A DNA stretch of 64,000 nt from RGZA01 sp964568585 (GTDB lineage: Bacteria > Pseudomonadota > Alphaproteobacteria > UBA9219 > RGZA01): assembly GCA_964568585.1 (NCBI GenBank), contig CAZMQI010000004.1, positions 1 to 64,000 of the forward strand. The letters run 5' to 3'. Positions 45,910 to 55,146 of this stretch are shown piece after piece. The position numbers were made by a program, and so were the translations under genes. Under the pieces are notes generated by a model. It did no database searches and was not told the origin of the DNA. It was given only the letters and a program-made list of their open reading frames with translations. The first letter of the stretch is position 1. Each line of letters starts with the position of its first letter.

Positions 45910-46998
45910 ATGCTACATCTGTTGCTTAGCCCCTACGCTAAAGAATTTATTTTTTTCAATTTGTTCCGTTACATCACGTTCCGCACGGGCGCGGCGATTT
46001 TAACAACGCTGCTCCTCGCCTTCTGGCTTGGCCCGAAACTCATCCGCTGGCTGAAAAGCAAACAAGGCGAAGGCCAGCCTATTCGTGAAGATGGCCCAGA
46101 AACCCATTTCGTTAAAAAAGGCACGCCGACCATGGGCGGCGTCATCATTCTGGTGCCGTTCTTCATCGCGGCTTTGTTATGGGCGGATTTAAGCAATGCT
46201 TATGTTTGGATCGTGTTGTTCGTCACGCTTGGCTTTGGACTTGTCGGATTTGCCGATGATTATTTGAAATTAACAAAGCGCAACACAAAAGGCGTTTCGG
46301 GGCGCATGCGCCTTTCCATTCAAGCGGCGGTTTCGGGTATCGCAGCCTATTTCGTCAGCATGCAGGCAACGCCGGAACTCGCCAACACGCTTGCATTACC
46401 GTTCTTCAAAGAAGCGCTTATCCCGCTGGGCATTGCACTATTCATCGTCTTCTCCGTGCTGGTGATGGTTGGGGCTGCTAATGCCGTCAATTTGACCGAT
46501 GGATTGGATGGATTAGTAACCGTTCCGCTCATTCTATCGGCAGGAAGTTTTGGGCTTATCGCGTATCTGGTGGGCAATGTCGATTTTGCAAAATATCTGC
46601 AACTGCATCACGTACCGGGAGCTGGCGAGATGCTGGTGCTATGCGGGGCATTGATTGGGGCATGTCTGGGCTTTTTATGGTTCAACGCACCGCCTGCACA
46701 GGTGTTCATGGGTGATACGGGTTCGCTTGCCCTTGGCGGTGCGATTGGCAGCATTGCGGTGATTACCAAGCATGAAATCGTACTTGCGATTGTCGGCGGG
46801 TTATTTGTCATTGAAACCCTATCGGTCATGTTACAAGTGGCGAGTTTTAAATTGACTGGTAAGCGCATATTCAAGATGGCGCCCCTGCATCATCATTTTG
46901 AAAAATGCGGATGGTCGGAACCGACTGTAGTTATCCGGTTCTGGATTATCGCGTTCATTTTTGCATTGATTGGTCTTGCCACACTAAAATTACGGTAA
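45910..46998 (+). CDS. mraY: Phospho-MurNAc-pentapeptide-transferase MraY
   Basis: The 362-residue membrane enzyme has about ten membrane segments and transfers phospho-MurNAc-pentapeptide to undecaprenyl phosphate, giving lipid I. Key motifs are GTPTMGGVIIL, GFADDYLKLTKRNTKG with the Asp pair, NAVNLTDGLDGL, and APLHHHFEKCGWSEPTVVIRFW. It sits between murF and murD in standard order. Confidence 0.97.
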   Translation: MLHLLLSPYAKEFIFFNLFRYITFRTGAAILTTLLLAFWLGPKLIRWLKSKQGEGQPIREDGPETHFVKKGTPTMGGVIILVPFFIAALLWADLSNAYVWIVLFVTLGFGLVGFADDYLKLTKRNTKGVSGRMRLSIQAAVSGIAAYFVSMQATPELANTLALPFFKEALIPLGIALFIVFSVLVMVGAANAVNLTDGLDGLVTVPLILSAGSFGLIAYLVGNVDFAKYLQLHHVPGAGEMLVLCGALIGACLGFLWFNAPPAQVFMGDTGSLALGGAIGSIAVITKHEIVLAIVGGLFVIETLSVMLQVASFKLTGKRIFKMAPLHHHFEKCGWSEPTVVIRFWIIAFIFALIGLATLKLR

Positions 46999-47001
46999 AC
47001 C

Positions 47002-48387
47002 ATGGTCGCGATTACAGGATTAGCCGGAAAAACGATTGCAGTGTTTGGTCTTGGTAAGTCGGGCATGGCGACGCTTGATGCGTTGAAATTCTCCGGTGCG
47101 ACGATATTGGTGGGCGATGATAATGCGGGTAGCCGTGAGAAGGCCGAAGCTGCGGGCTTTCCTACCACCGATTTGACAAAAGCGGATTGGACGAAGGTGG
47201 ATAGCCTGATTTTATCACCGGGCATTCCCCATACGCACCCTGCCCCGCATCCGGTTGCGGCACTTGCCAGACAGCATGGCGTAGAAATTGTTGGCGATGT
47301 GGAATATCTGTTCCGCATGCTGCCGGAGCCAGTCTATATCGGCATCACCGGAACGAATGGCAAATCAACCACCACCGCACTGATTGCACATATTTTGACC
47401 AATGCAAAACGTAAGAATGAGGTCGGCGGCAACCTCGGTATTCCGGTTCTGTCATTCAAGCCATTTGGTAAGGACGGCGTATACATCATTGAAATGTCCT
47501 CGTTTCAATGCGAGCTGACACCATCTGCTGCATTCGATGTGGTGGTATGGCTCAACATCACGCCGGACCATATTGACCGCCATGGGGATATCAAAGGGTA
47601 TGTCGCCGCCAAGAAGATGTTATTGCGGAATGCTTCCAAGAAACAGGTATTGGTCATCGGTGTGGATGATGAATTCAGCGCCGCGGTCGCCGATGAAGCC
47701 GAACAGGCCGGACCCGAAAATACTAATCCGTGGCGCGTCATACGAATAAGCAGCAAAACCATGCTTTCGAACGGCGTTAGCGGCATAAATGCCAAGCTAT
47801 ATGCCAATGGCAATGAGCTGTTCGATATTAGTAAAGCGCCAACATTGCCCGGCGCCCATAATTGGCAGAACGCAGCGGCGGCATTGGCAGCAACCAATGC
47901 GCTGGCCATTGATATTGGCACAATTAACAAGGCCATTCATAGCTATCCGGGCCTTCCCCACCGCCAGCAACTCATCCGTACCATCGACGATATCCGCTTT
48001 ATCAATGACAGCAAGGCGACCAATGCGGACGCGACCAGTAAGGCATTGTCTTGCTATGATGCGATTTACTGGATTGTGGGCGGCAAGGCGAAGGATGGCG
48101 GGCTTAACGGGCTTGAGGAATATATGCCGCGTATCAAACACTGCTTCCTTATCGGGGCTTCAGCAGATGAATTCGCAAGCTGGCTGGCGGGGAAAGCTCC
48201 AGCCACCATCAGCACGACTCTGGACGTTGCCGTACGTGATGCCGCAAAAATGGCCCGCGACGCGGCCAAGAATACTGGGAGTAAGAATGCTGTTGTGCTT
48301 CTATCCCCTGCTTGTGCATCCTATGATCAGTTCAATAATTACGAACATCGCGGCGAAGAATTCGCACGCTTCGTAAACGCCCTATAA
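47002..48387 (+). CDS. murD: UDP-MurNAc-L-alanine--D-glutamate ligase
   Basis: The 461-residue Mur ligase adds D-glutamate. Seen are an N-terminal Rossmann-like VFGLGKSGMATLDAL, the ATP loop ITGTNGKSTTTALIAH, the GGNLGIPVL substrate segment, and LNITPDHIDRHG. The C-terminal FINDSKATNADATSKAL and VLLSPACASYDQFNNYEHRGEEF are diagnostic of MurD. It starts 3 bp after mraY. Confidence 0.97.
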   Translation: MVAITGLAGKTIAVFGLGKSGMATLDALKFSGATILVGDDNAGSREKAEAAGFPTTDLTKADWTKVDSLILSPGIPHTHPAPHPVAALARQHGVEIVGDVEYLFRMLPEPVYIGITGTNGKSTTTALIAHILTNAKRKNEVGGNLGIPVLSFKPFGKDGVYIIEMSSFQCELTPSAAFDVVVWLNITPDHIDRHGDIKGYVAAKKMLLRNASKKQVLVIGVDDEFSAAVADEAEQAGPENTNPWRVIRISSKTMLSNGVSGINAKLYANGNELFDISKAPTLPGAHNWQNAAAALAATNALAIDIGTINKAIHSYPGLPHRQQLIRTIDDIRFINDSKATNADATSKALSCYDAIYWIVGGKAKDGGLNGLEEYMPRIKHCFLIGASADEFASWLAGKAPATISTTLDVAVRDAAKMARDAAKNTGSKNAVVLLSPACASYDQFNNYEHRGEEFARFVNAL

Positions 48388-48397
48388 GAAAGCCGCC

Positions 48398-49513
48398 ATG
48401 CCCATCACACGTTCAGACCAATCGATTTTAGGCCGCTGGTGGTGGACGGTGGATCATTGGACGCTGGGCGCAATTGCGATTTTATTGATTGTGGGCGTCT
48501 TACTCATTCAGGCTGCATCGCCGCCCGTTGCCATGCGTATTGGCCAAGACAGTTATTATTTTGTGGAGCGGCATTTATTCCAACTGCTGCTTGGCGTTAT
48601 CATGATGGTAGGATTGTCGCTGTTATCACCATCGCAAATCAGAGCGTTGGCACTGGTGACGTTTATCATTTCACTGGCGCTCGTCATTGCAACGCATTTT
48701 TGGGGCGTGGAGATTAAAGGCGCAAAACGCTGGATCCATCTGCCCGGACTTTCCATCCAGCCATCGGAATTTTTAAAGCCGTGCTTTATCATTCTATCGG
48801 CACGGGTGTTCTCAAAGCGCCTTGAAACACAGAACTACCCCGGCTTCTGGATGGGTATTGCCCTATATATATGTGTCGCTGGCGCGTTATTGATGCAGCC
48901 CGACATGGGCATGACATTCCTTGTTTCAATCGTATGGGCAACACAGTTCTTTTTAGCGGGCATGCCATTCTTCATCATGCTTGGCTTCGTCGGGCTTGGC
49001 GCAACGGGCATCCTTGCTGCATATTTCTTTTTCCCCCATGTGACATCGCGCGTAGACCGTTTCTTGAACCCCGATGCTGGCGATAATTACCAAATACAGA
49101 GATCGCTTGAAGCGTTTCATAATGGCGGATGGCTGGGCGTTGGCCCGGGCGAAGGCCAAGTGAAGATGACTATTCCCGATGCCCATGCCGATTTTATCTT
49201 TTCAGTGGCGGGGGAAGAATTCGGGCTCATTAGCTGCGTTATCATCGTTGCCTTATTCGCATTCATTATCCTGCGCGGGTTCTGGCGCTTACGCAGTGAA
49301 AATAATTTCTTTATATTCCTTGCGGTTGCAGGATTGCTGACCGAGTTTGGATTGCAGGCTATCATCAATATGGGTTCATCGCTGCATTTGTTACCCACAA
49401 AAGGAATGACCTTGCCGTTTATTTCCTATGGCGGTTCATCGCTGCTTGCACTATCTCTTTCTGCGGGTATGCTTTTATCACTGACGCGCAAACATTACGG
49501 CCAAAACACATAA
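48398..49513 (+). CDS. ftsW: Septal peptidoglycan polymerase FtsW
   Basis: The 371-residue SEDS protein has ten predicted membrane segments, the motif KGAKRWIHLPGLSIQPSEFLKP, the large loop with NPDAGDNYQIQRSLEAFHNGGWLGVGPGEG, and the end PTKGMTLPFISYGGSSLLALSLSAGMLLSL. It polymerises lipid II at the septum with FtsI. Its stop overlaps the murG start by 1 base. Confidence 0.97.
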   Translation: MPITRSDQSILGRWWWTVDHWTLGAIAILLIVGVLLIQAASPPVAMRIGQDSYYFVERHLFQLLLGVIMMVGLSLLSPSQIRALALVTFIISLALVIATHFWGVEIKGAKRWIHLPGLSIQPSEFLKPCFIILSARVFSKRLETQNYPGFWMGIALYICVAGALLMQPDMGMTFLVSIVWATQFFLAGMPFFIMLGFVGLGATGILAAYFFFPHVTSRVDRFLNPDAGDNYQIQRSLEAFHNGGWLGVGPGEGQVKMTIPDAHADFIFSVAGEEFGLISCVIIVALFAFIILRGFWRLRSENNFFIFLAVAGLLTEFGLQAIINMGSSLHLLPTKGMTLPFISYGGSSLLALSLSAGMLLSLTRKHYGQNT

Positions 49514-50679
49514 TGAATAAAACCAACTCATCTTTTCCTTTAGTCATGCTTGCAGCAGGCGGCACGGGCGGCCATATTTTTCCAGCCGAAGCGTTGGCGC
49601 GTGAATTATTGAAGCGGAATGTGAATGTATGTCTGGTCACTGATAAACGCGGCGGCCAGTTTAGCGCGGATATGTTGGACGTGCCTGTACTCCGCATCCA
49701 CGCGGCAGGATTAGGTAGCAGCTTTCTTGGCAAGCTACGCGGTGTTATTGAAATGAGCATCGGTGCGTTTGAAGCATGGCTTGCGATACGCAAACACAAG
49801 CCATCGCTGGTAGTCGGTTTTGGCGGCTATCCATCCGTTCCCACCGTTTTTGCTGCATCACGCTGCGGTATTCCCATTATGCTGCATGAACAAAATGCCG
49901 TGGTGGGACGAGCGAATAAAATTTTGAGCCATTTGGCGCAGTCCATTGCCACATCATTCCCGAATGTAAAGGGGTTGGAAAACAGCAAAACGCGCATTGC
50001 ATTAACGGGCAACCCCGTGCGCCCGGCCATTCGTGCGCTTTATGATGCAGCCTACCCGCCTGTTTCTGAAACTGGCACCCTCACATTATTAGTATTAGGC
50101 GGAAGCCTAGGCGCGACGATTTTCAGCGACGTTGTTCCCAAAGCCGTGATGCGTTTGCCGGAACCGCTTCGTAAGCGCCTGATTATCCACCAGCAATGCC
50201 GTAAGGATGATCTGGAAAAAGTTCGCGCAGCCTATGGCGAAAACGGAATTCACGTTGAACTCGCCACATTCTTTCACGATGTTCCGGAACGTCTGGCGAA
50301 TTGCCATTTGGCGATTTGCCGTTCGGGCGCATCCACCGTTTCGGAATTGGCGGTTGCAGGACGCCCTGCCATTTTGGTGCCATACCCACATGCCTTGACG
50401 GGTGAACAAAAAGCCAATGCGGAAGCTTTGGCGGAAACCGGCGGCGCATGGCTTATCCCCCAAGCGGCATTTACGCCGGAAGCTTTGGCCGTTCGGCTTG
50501 AATCCCTCCTCACCCTGCCCGCCACGTTAATAAAGACGGCAGCCGCCACTAAAAACATGGCAAGGGTCGATGCAGCCAGCAAATTAGCGGATTTAGCGTG
50601 CGAGATGATTGGCCTCTCGCATGATGGACAAAAAGCAGGCTATAATGACGGCGGAACAGATAAGAACCTTGCCGCTTAA
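49513..50679 (+). CDS. murG: UDP-GlcNAc:lipid I N-acetylglucosaminyltransferase MurG
   Basis: The 388-residue GT-B enzyme makes lipid II at the inner face of the membrane. The N-terminal LAAGGTGGHIFPAEALA, the segment VVGFGGYPSVPTVFAA, LHEQNAVVGRANKIL, and the donor-site CRSGASTVSELAVAGRPAILVPYPHA are all present. Standard position and length, with a longer polar C terminus than E. coli MurG. Confidence 0.97.
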   Translation: MNKTNSSFPLVMLAAGGTGGHIFPAEALARELLKRNVNVCLVTDKRGGQFSADMLDVPVLRIHAAGLGSSFLGKLRGVIEMSIGAFEAWLAIRKHKPSLVVGFGGYPSVPTVFAASRCGIPIMLHEQNAVVGRANKILSHLAQSIATSFPNVKGLENSKTRIALTGNPVRPAIRALYDAAYPPVSETGTLTLLVLGGSLGATIFSDVVPKAVMRLPEPLRKRLIIHQQCRKDDLEKVRAAYGENGIHVELATFFHDVPERLANCHLAICRSGASTVSELAVAGRPAILVPYPHALTGEQKANAEALAETGGAWLIPQAAFTPEALAVRLESLLTLPATLIKTAAATKNMARVDAASKLADLACEMIGLSHDGQKAGYNDGGTDKNLAA

Positions 50680-50693
50680 GTCAGGCCCGTTTG

Positions 50694-52166
50694 ATGAACA
50701 CTATTTCGCCGCTTCATAATAAAACACGCATTCCACTTGCCGTGGGTGCCATCCATTTCGTGGGCATTGGCGGCATTGGCATGAGCGGTATTGCCGAAAT
50801 CCTCCACCATCTTGGCTACACCGTGCAAGGCAGCGATGCGGCGGAGAATGCGAACGTCAAACGCCTGCGTGAACGTGGCATCAAGATATGGACAACCCAT
50901 GACGCATCCCATTTGGGCGATGCAACGGTTGTCGTCATTTCATCTGCGATTAAAAAAGATAATGCCGAACTGATTGCTGCGCGCGAAAAACATATTCCAA
51001 TTGTACGCCGCGCCGAAATGCTTGGCGAGCTCATGCGTCTTAAATGGGCGATTGCAATTGGTGGCACGCACGGAAAAACGACCACGACATCACTGGTTGG
51101 CGCGATGCTGGAAACCGCACAGATGGATCCCACCGTCATTAATGGCGGCATCATCAACGCCTATGGCACCAATGCGCGGCTTGGCGATGGCGAATGGATG
51201 GTGGTTGAAAGCGATGAATCCGATGGCTCATTCACCAAGCTGCCAGCAACCGTTGCGGTTGTGACCAATATCGATCCGGAGCATATGGAGCATTACGGCA
51301 CGTTCGATGCTGTGCGGAAGGCGTATGATACATTCGTAAGCAATATTCCCTTCTATGGCTTTGCGGTGTTGTGTACTGACCACCCGGAAGTTCAGGCGAT
51401 GATCCCGCGTGTGTCAGACCGCCGATTAATAACCTATGGAACCAATGCACAGGCGGATATACGCGCCAGCAATATCGAAACTGGCGCTTTTGGCGCACGG
51501 TTCGATGTTGTCTTTACTGACCCGAAAACTGGAACTTCGGAAACCGTAAGTGCAATCGATTTGCCGATGTATGGGCATCATAATATTTTGAATGCACTGG
51601 CATCTATCGCTGTTGGACGTGCATTGGGCATTGCAACGCCGGTAATGCGCGAAGCGTTGGCGAAGTTCAGCGGTGTGAAACGCCGCTTTACCAAAATCGG
51701 CACGGTCAATGGTATCACCATCATTGATGATTACGGCCACCACCCTGTTGAAATCTCCGCTGTGCTATCCGCAGCACAAAGCGCACGCGGTGGCCAAGGC
51801 CGCACCATTGCCGTGGTGCAGCCGCACCGCTACACACGCTTGCAATCATTGTTCAATGAATTCTGCACCTGCTTTAATGAAGCGGATATTGTGATTGTCG
51901 CTGATGTATATGCCGCAGGCGAACAACCGATTGAAGGCGCAAGCCGTGATGCGTTAGTTGAAGGTCTTCGTACCCACGGCCACCGTCATGTGCATGCCCT
52001 TAGCTCACCTGAAGCACTACCCACACTCATCGCCGAGCTCGCCTCCCCCGATGATCTGGTTGTATGTCTGGGTGCTGGCAATATCACCAGCTGGGCGCAG
52101 CAATTGCCCCAAGCATTGGAAGAACACTATAATCAAGCGCCGAAGAAGACGGCATCCGCCACATGA
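50694..52166 (+). CDS. murC: UDP-N-acetylmuramate--L-alanine ligase
   Basis: The 490-residue ligase adds L-alanine to UDP-MurNAc. Motifs: IHFVGIGGIGMSGIAEILHHLGY, ATP loop IGGTHGKTTTTSLVGAML, VVESDESDGSF, and DDYGHHPVEISAVL. ATG 50694 is used; a TTG sits one codon before it. It overlaps murB by 4 bases. Confidence 0.97.
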   Translation: MNTISPLHNKTRIPLAVGAIHFVGIGGIGMSGIAEILHHLGYTVQGSDAAENANVKRLRERGIKIWTTHDASHLGDATVVVISSAIKKDNAELIAAREKHIPIVRRAEMLGELMRLKWAIAIGGTHGKTTTTSLVGAMLETAQMDPTVINGGIINAYGTNARLGDGEWMVVESDESDGSFTKLPATVAVVTNIDPEHMEHYGTFDAVRKAYDTFVSNIPFYGFAVLCTDHPEVQAMIPRVSDRRLITYGTNAQADIRASNIETGAFGARFDVVFTDPKTGTSETVSAIDLPMYGHHNILNALASIAVGRALGIATPVMREALAKFSGVKRRFTKIGTVNGITIIDDYGHHPVEISAVLSAAQSARGGQGRTIAVVQPHRYTRLQSLFNEFCTCFNEADIVIVADVYAAGEQPIEGASRDALVEGLRTHGHRHVHALSSPEALPTLIAELASPDDLVVCLGAGNITSWAQQLPQALEEHYNQAPKKTASAT

Positions 52167-53068
52167 GTTTGGTTCTGCCAGAAGTGCGCGGCGCATATAT
52201 CAAGGATGCGCCATTAAAGGACAGCACATGGTTCAAGGTTGGCGGCAATGCGGAAGTATTATTCAAACCAGCTGATGAAGAAGACCTATCGCAGTTTTTA
52301 AAACATGTTTCGCCGGAAATTCCTGTCACTATATTGGGATTAGCATCCAACGTCATTGTACGCGATGGCGGGATTGATGGCGTTGTCATCCGCATGGGTG
52401 CGGAGTTTAAAAAGATTGCAATCGATGGCGACATCATTACCGCTGGCGCAGCCGCTGTGGATTTAATGGTGGCCAAGGCAGCAGAGAAAGCAAGTCTGAC
52501 CGGACTTGAATTCATGAGCGGTATTCCGGGCAGCGTTGGCGGCGGATTGTTCATGAATGCTGGTGCCTATGGCAGCGAATTCAAGGACGTGGTGATTGAT
52601 GCACGGTTGATGGACGAAAAGGGTAATATAAAAACCCTTTCCAATGATGAGCTTGGCTTTACATACCGCCATTCCAATACGCCAGACCGACACATTTTCC
52701 TTTCTGCGCGGTTTCAAACCAAACCCGGGGATGCCACGGCCATAGCGGCAAAGATGGCTGAAATCCAAAGCAGCCGCCAAGGCAGCCAGCCTATTCGCAG
52801 CTACACGGGTGGTTCGACCTTTGCGAACCCACCCTTAGATATTTCTGGGGGTAAGAAAGCATGGCAGCTCATCGATGCGGCGGGTTGCCGCGGGTTAAGA
52901 ATTGGCGGTGCGGAAGTATCGAATCAGCACTGCAATTTTTTAATAAACACGGGCGATGCTAACGCGCATGATTTAGAATTGCTCGGTGAAACGGTACGTG
53001 AACGCGTGGCGGGGCACAGCGGCATTGAATTGCGCTGGGAAATAAAACGATTAGGAAAAGAAGGATGA
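52163..53068 (+). CDS. murB: UDP-N-acetylenolpyruvoylglucosamine reductase
   Basis: The 301-residue FAD enzyme reduces the enolpyruvyl group to form UDP-MurNAc. Seen are STWFKVGGNAEVLF, ILGLASNVIVRDGG for FAD, GIPGSVGGGLFMNAGAYG, the catalytic serine region YTGGSTFANPP and VSNQHCNFLINTGDANAHDL. Its TGA stop is directly followed by the left end of the palindromic element at 53069, with no spare base. Confidence 0.97.
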   Translation: MSLVLPEVRGAYIKDAPLKDSTWFKVGGNAEVLFKPADEEDLSQFLKHVSPEIPVTILGLASNVIVRDGGIDGVVIRMGAEFKKIAIDGDIITAGAAAVDLMVAKAAEKASLTGLEFMSGIPGSVGGGLFMNAGAYGSEFKDVVIDARLMDEKGNIKTLSNDELGFTYRHSNTPDRHIFLSARFQTKPGDATAIAAKMAEIQSSRQGSQPIRSYTGGSTFANPPLDISGGKKAWQLIDAAGCRGLRIGGAEVSNQHCNFLINTGDANAHDLELLGETVRERVAGHSGIELRWEIKRLGKEG

Positions 53069-53334
53069 GGGTGTGTCATCAATTATAGCGTGGAGTATTG
53101 TTTCAAAATAAAAGTAATATGCTAGGAAGCAAGCGCAGCTGTAGTATTGCTACAGCAAGTGAAGGTGACAACGCAGATTGCTTTTATTTTGAAACCCTAA
53201 AGGGCGCGGCAGAAAAACGCCCCGACTACTTCAGAAAGCTTGGCCGTAGCACCACTACGACCATCGCTTTCTTCATAGTCGGATACGCTTTTCTGCTACG
53301 TGCAATACCCACGTTATAATTGAGGACACACCCC
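53069..53334. mobile_element. MITE-like palindromic element between murB and ddl, 266 bp
   Basis: The ends form a near-perfect inverted repeat of about 32 bp: left GGGTGTGTCATCAATTATAG (53069-53088) against the reverse complement of the right end, GGGTGTGTCCTCAATTATAA. Between them are two further arms. The left arm has a perfect 15-bp inverted repeat, GTTTCAAAATAAAAG (53100-53114) with CTTTTATTTTGAAAC (53181-53195), enclosing hairpin GCTGTAG-TATTG-CTACAGC (53138-53156). The right arm pairs 53209-53228 with 53276-53296 and encloses CGTAG-CACCA-CTACG (53245-53259). The whole can fold as a cloverleaf. No transposase and no clear target duplication. Classed as a non-autonomous mobile repeat by inference. 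Confidence 0.75.
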
Positions 53335-53335
53335 T

Positions 53336-54277
53336 ATGACCATTACGCCCAAAAAAATTGCTGTCCTGCTGGGTGGCTGGTCGGCTGAGCGCGAAGTATC
53401 GCTGACCGGTGGCGCATTAATCGTTGAAGCGTTGAAAAGCCTTGGCCACCAAGTTAGTGCGATTGATGTGCAACGCGATCTGGTTGGATTATTGCAATCG
53501 ATTTTACAACACCCGATGGGTAAGCCTGATGTCATCTTCAACGCACTGCACGGGCGCGGCGGCGAAGATGGGTGTATTCAAGGCGTTCTGGAATTTCTTG
53601 GCATTCCCTATACCCATTCCGGCGTTTTATGCTCCGCAATGTGTATGGATAAGCCGACCGCCAAAAAAATCGTATCGTCCTTTGGCGTGCGCTGCCCCGA
53701 GGGCAAGGTGATGACGCGTGACGAAATTTTAAAAAACGGATTTCCATTCGAAGCACCGTTTGTCATCAAACCCACCAATGAAGGTTCCAGCGTTGGCGTG
53801 CATATCGTACGCAAAGGCGAGAATTTCGATATTGCAAGAGAAGGCTGGGTTTACGGCCATGAAGTATTGGTGGAACGCTATATCCCTGGCCGCGAATTGA
53901 CCGTTGGATTACTTGGCGGCAAGGCAATGATGGTAACCGAAATCAAATTCACCGCAGATTTTTATGATTACACCGTGAAATATACTGCTGGCCATTCAAC
54001 GCATGATTGCCCTGCACATATTCCGCTTGCCGTTGAAAAGGAAGCGATGCGTATGGCCGAAGTTGCCTATGCCGCGCTTGGATGCAATGGCGCGGCACGT
54101 ATCGATTTGCGTTTTGATGAAAGCCGCAAAGAATCCGAAAGCCTGTACTTCCTTGAAATGAATAATCAGCCGGGCTTTACGCCCATGTCGCTTGTTCCGG
54201 AACAAGCAGCTGCAAAGGGCATGCCTTACGCACAATTGTGTCAGTGGATCATCGACCATCCTATCCAACCAGATTAA
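53336..54277 (+). CDS. ddl: D-alanine--D-alanine ligase
   Basis: The 313-residue ATP-grasp enzyme joins two D-alanines for MurF. It has VLLGGWSAEREVSLTGG, NALHGRGGEDGCIQGVLEFLGIPYTHSG, FVIKPTNEGSSVGVHIV and the metal-binding EMNNQPGFTPMSLVPEQAAAKGM. Family length is normal. Its Shine-Dalgarno GAGG (53322-53325, ten bases before the ATG) lies inside the right inverted repeat of the palindromic element, and a TATAAT sequence lies at 53315-53320. Confidence 0.97.
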   Translation: MTITPKKIAVLLGGWSAEREVSLTGGALIVEALKSLGHQVSAIDVQRDLVGLLQSILQHPMGKPDVIFNALHGRGGEDGCIQGVLEFLGIPYTHSGVLCSAMCMDKPTAKKIVSSFGVRCPEGKVMTRDEILKNGFPFEAPFVIKPTNEGSSVGVHIVRKGENFDIAREGWVYGHEVLVERYIPGRELTVGLLGGKAMMVTEIKFTADFYDYTVKYTAGHSTHDCPAHIPLAVEKEAMRMAEVAYAALGCNGAARIDLRFDESRKESESLYFLEMNNQPGFTPMSLVPEQAAAKGMPYAQLCQWIIDHPIQPD

Positions 54278-54283
54278 CGCTGC

Positions 54284-55135
54284 ATGAAACGCAAAGTTGT
54301 TATTCGTCGTTCAAAGCCAAGACCCGCACCCCGTTCCACGGAAACGGTGTGGAATTGGCGTTCGACTGCGCTAGCCGCCAGCGTGTTTTTAGTATTGGGA
54401 TTATTGGTCAGCGGATTATTGCTGTGGCGTTCGGGCTGGTTTCAAAAACAAGCTGAACTGATTACGGCCAGCAGCCTTGAGCTAACCCGCAAAGCAGGTT
54501 TTTCGGTTGAGGACATTCTGGTCGAAGGCCGCAGCCAAACCGATAAAGAACAGATTGTCAGCGTGCTGCAGGTTGAAAAGGGTTCCCCTATTCTTGCATT
54601 CAATCCGCATGATGCATTGAAACGTCTTGGCGATATTTCATGGGTAAAAAGCGGTGTCGTTGAACGCCGTTTGCCAAGCACGATTTTCGTGCGGCTATAT
54701 GAACGCGAGCCAATCGCCATCTGGCAGAACAAACACATCATCAAACTGATTGATGCGGAAGGCCATGTGCTTCGTGACTTAGGCGATGATGAACCCGTGC
54801 GCTATCCGCTAGTGGTGGGTGAAGGTGCAAATACCCATGTAGCCGAGCTTTTAATCCAGCTGCGGCAATATCCATCGGTACTGACACCGCTCACCTCAGC
54901 CGTGCGCGTTTCCAACCGCCGCTGGGATTTGCACATGAACAATAATATCATCGTGAAGCTGCCGGAAGAGAACGTAGCAGCCGCATTGGACCGCTTGTAT
55001 AAAGCCATTACCGAACAACATATTATGGAGCGCAACATCGTTGCACTGGATTTACGCCTGCCAGACCGTATGATTATCGAGACCAACGACCCGATTGAAC
55101 AACCTAAAGCCACCAAGTCAGCCCCCAAGATATAG
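54284..55135 (+). CDS. ftsQ: Cell division protein FtsQ
   Basis: The 283-residue protein has a basic cytoplasmic tail (KRKVVIRRSKPRPAPR), one membrane segment (about 28-47), a POTRA domain (about 70-140: FSVEDILVEGRSQTDKEQIV to LPSTIFVRLYEREPIA) and the FtsQ beta domain. It recruits FtsL and FtsB in the periplasm. It lies 6 bp after ddl and 11 bp before ftsA. Confidence 0.94.
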   Translation: MKRKVVIRRSKPRPAPRSTETVWNWRSTALAASVFLVLGLLVSGLLLWRSGWFQKQAELITASSLELTRKAGFSVEDILVEGRSQTDKEQIVSVLQVEKGSPILAFNPHDALKRLGDISWVKSGVVERRLPSTIFVRLYEREPIAIWQNKHIIKLIDAEGHVLRDLGDDEPVRYPLVVGEGANTHVAELLIQLRQYPSVLTPLTSAVRVSNRRWDLHMNNNIIVKLPEENVAAALDRLYKAITEQHIMERNIVALDLRLPDRMIIETNDPIEQPKATKSAPKI

Positions 55136-55146
55136 CGGATTAGCCA

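Noticed and set aside
53098..53319. 73-codon open frame inside the murB-ddl palindromic element
   Set aside because: It follows the inverted-repeat structure and has no good ribosome site; more likely a by-product of the element than a gene.
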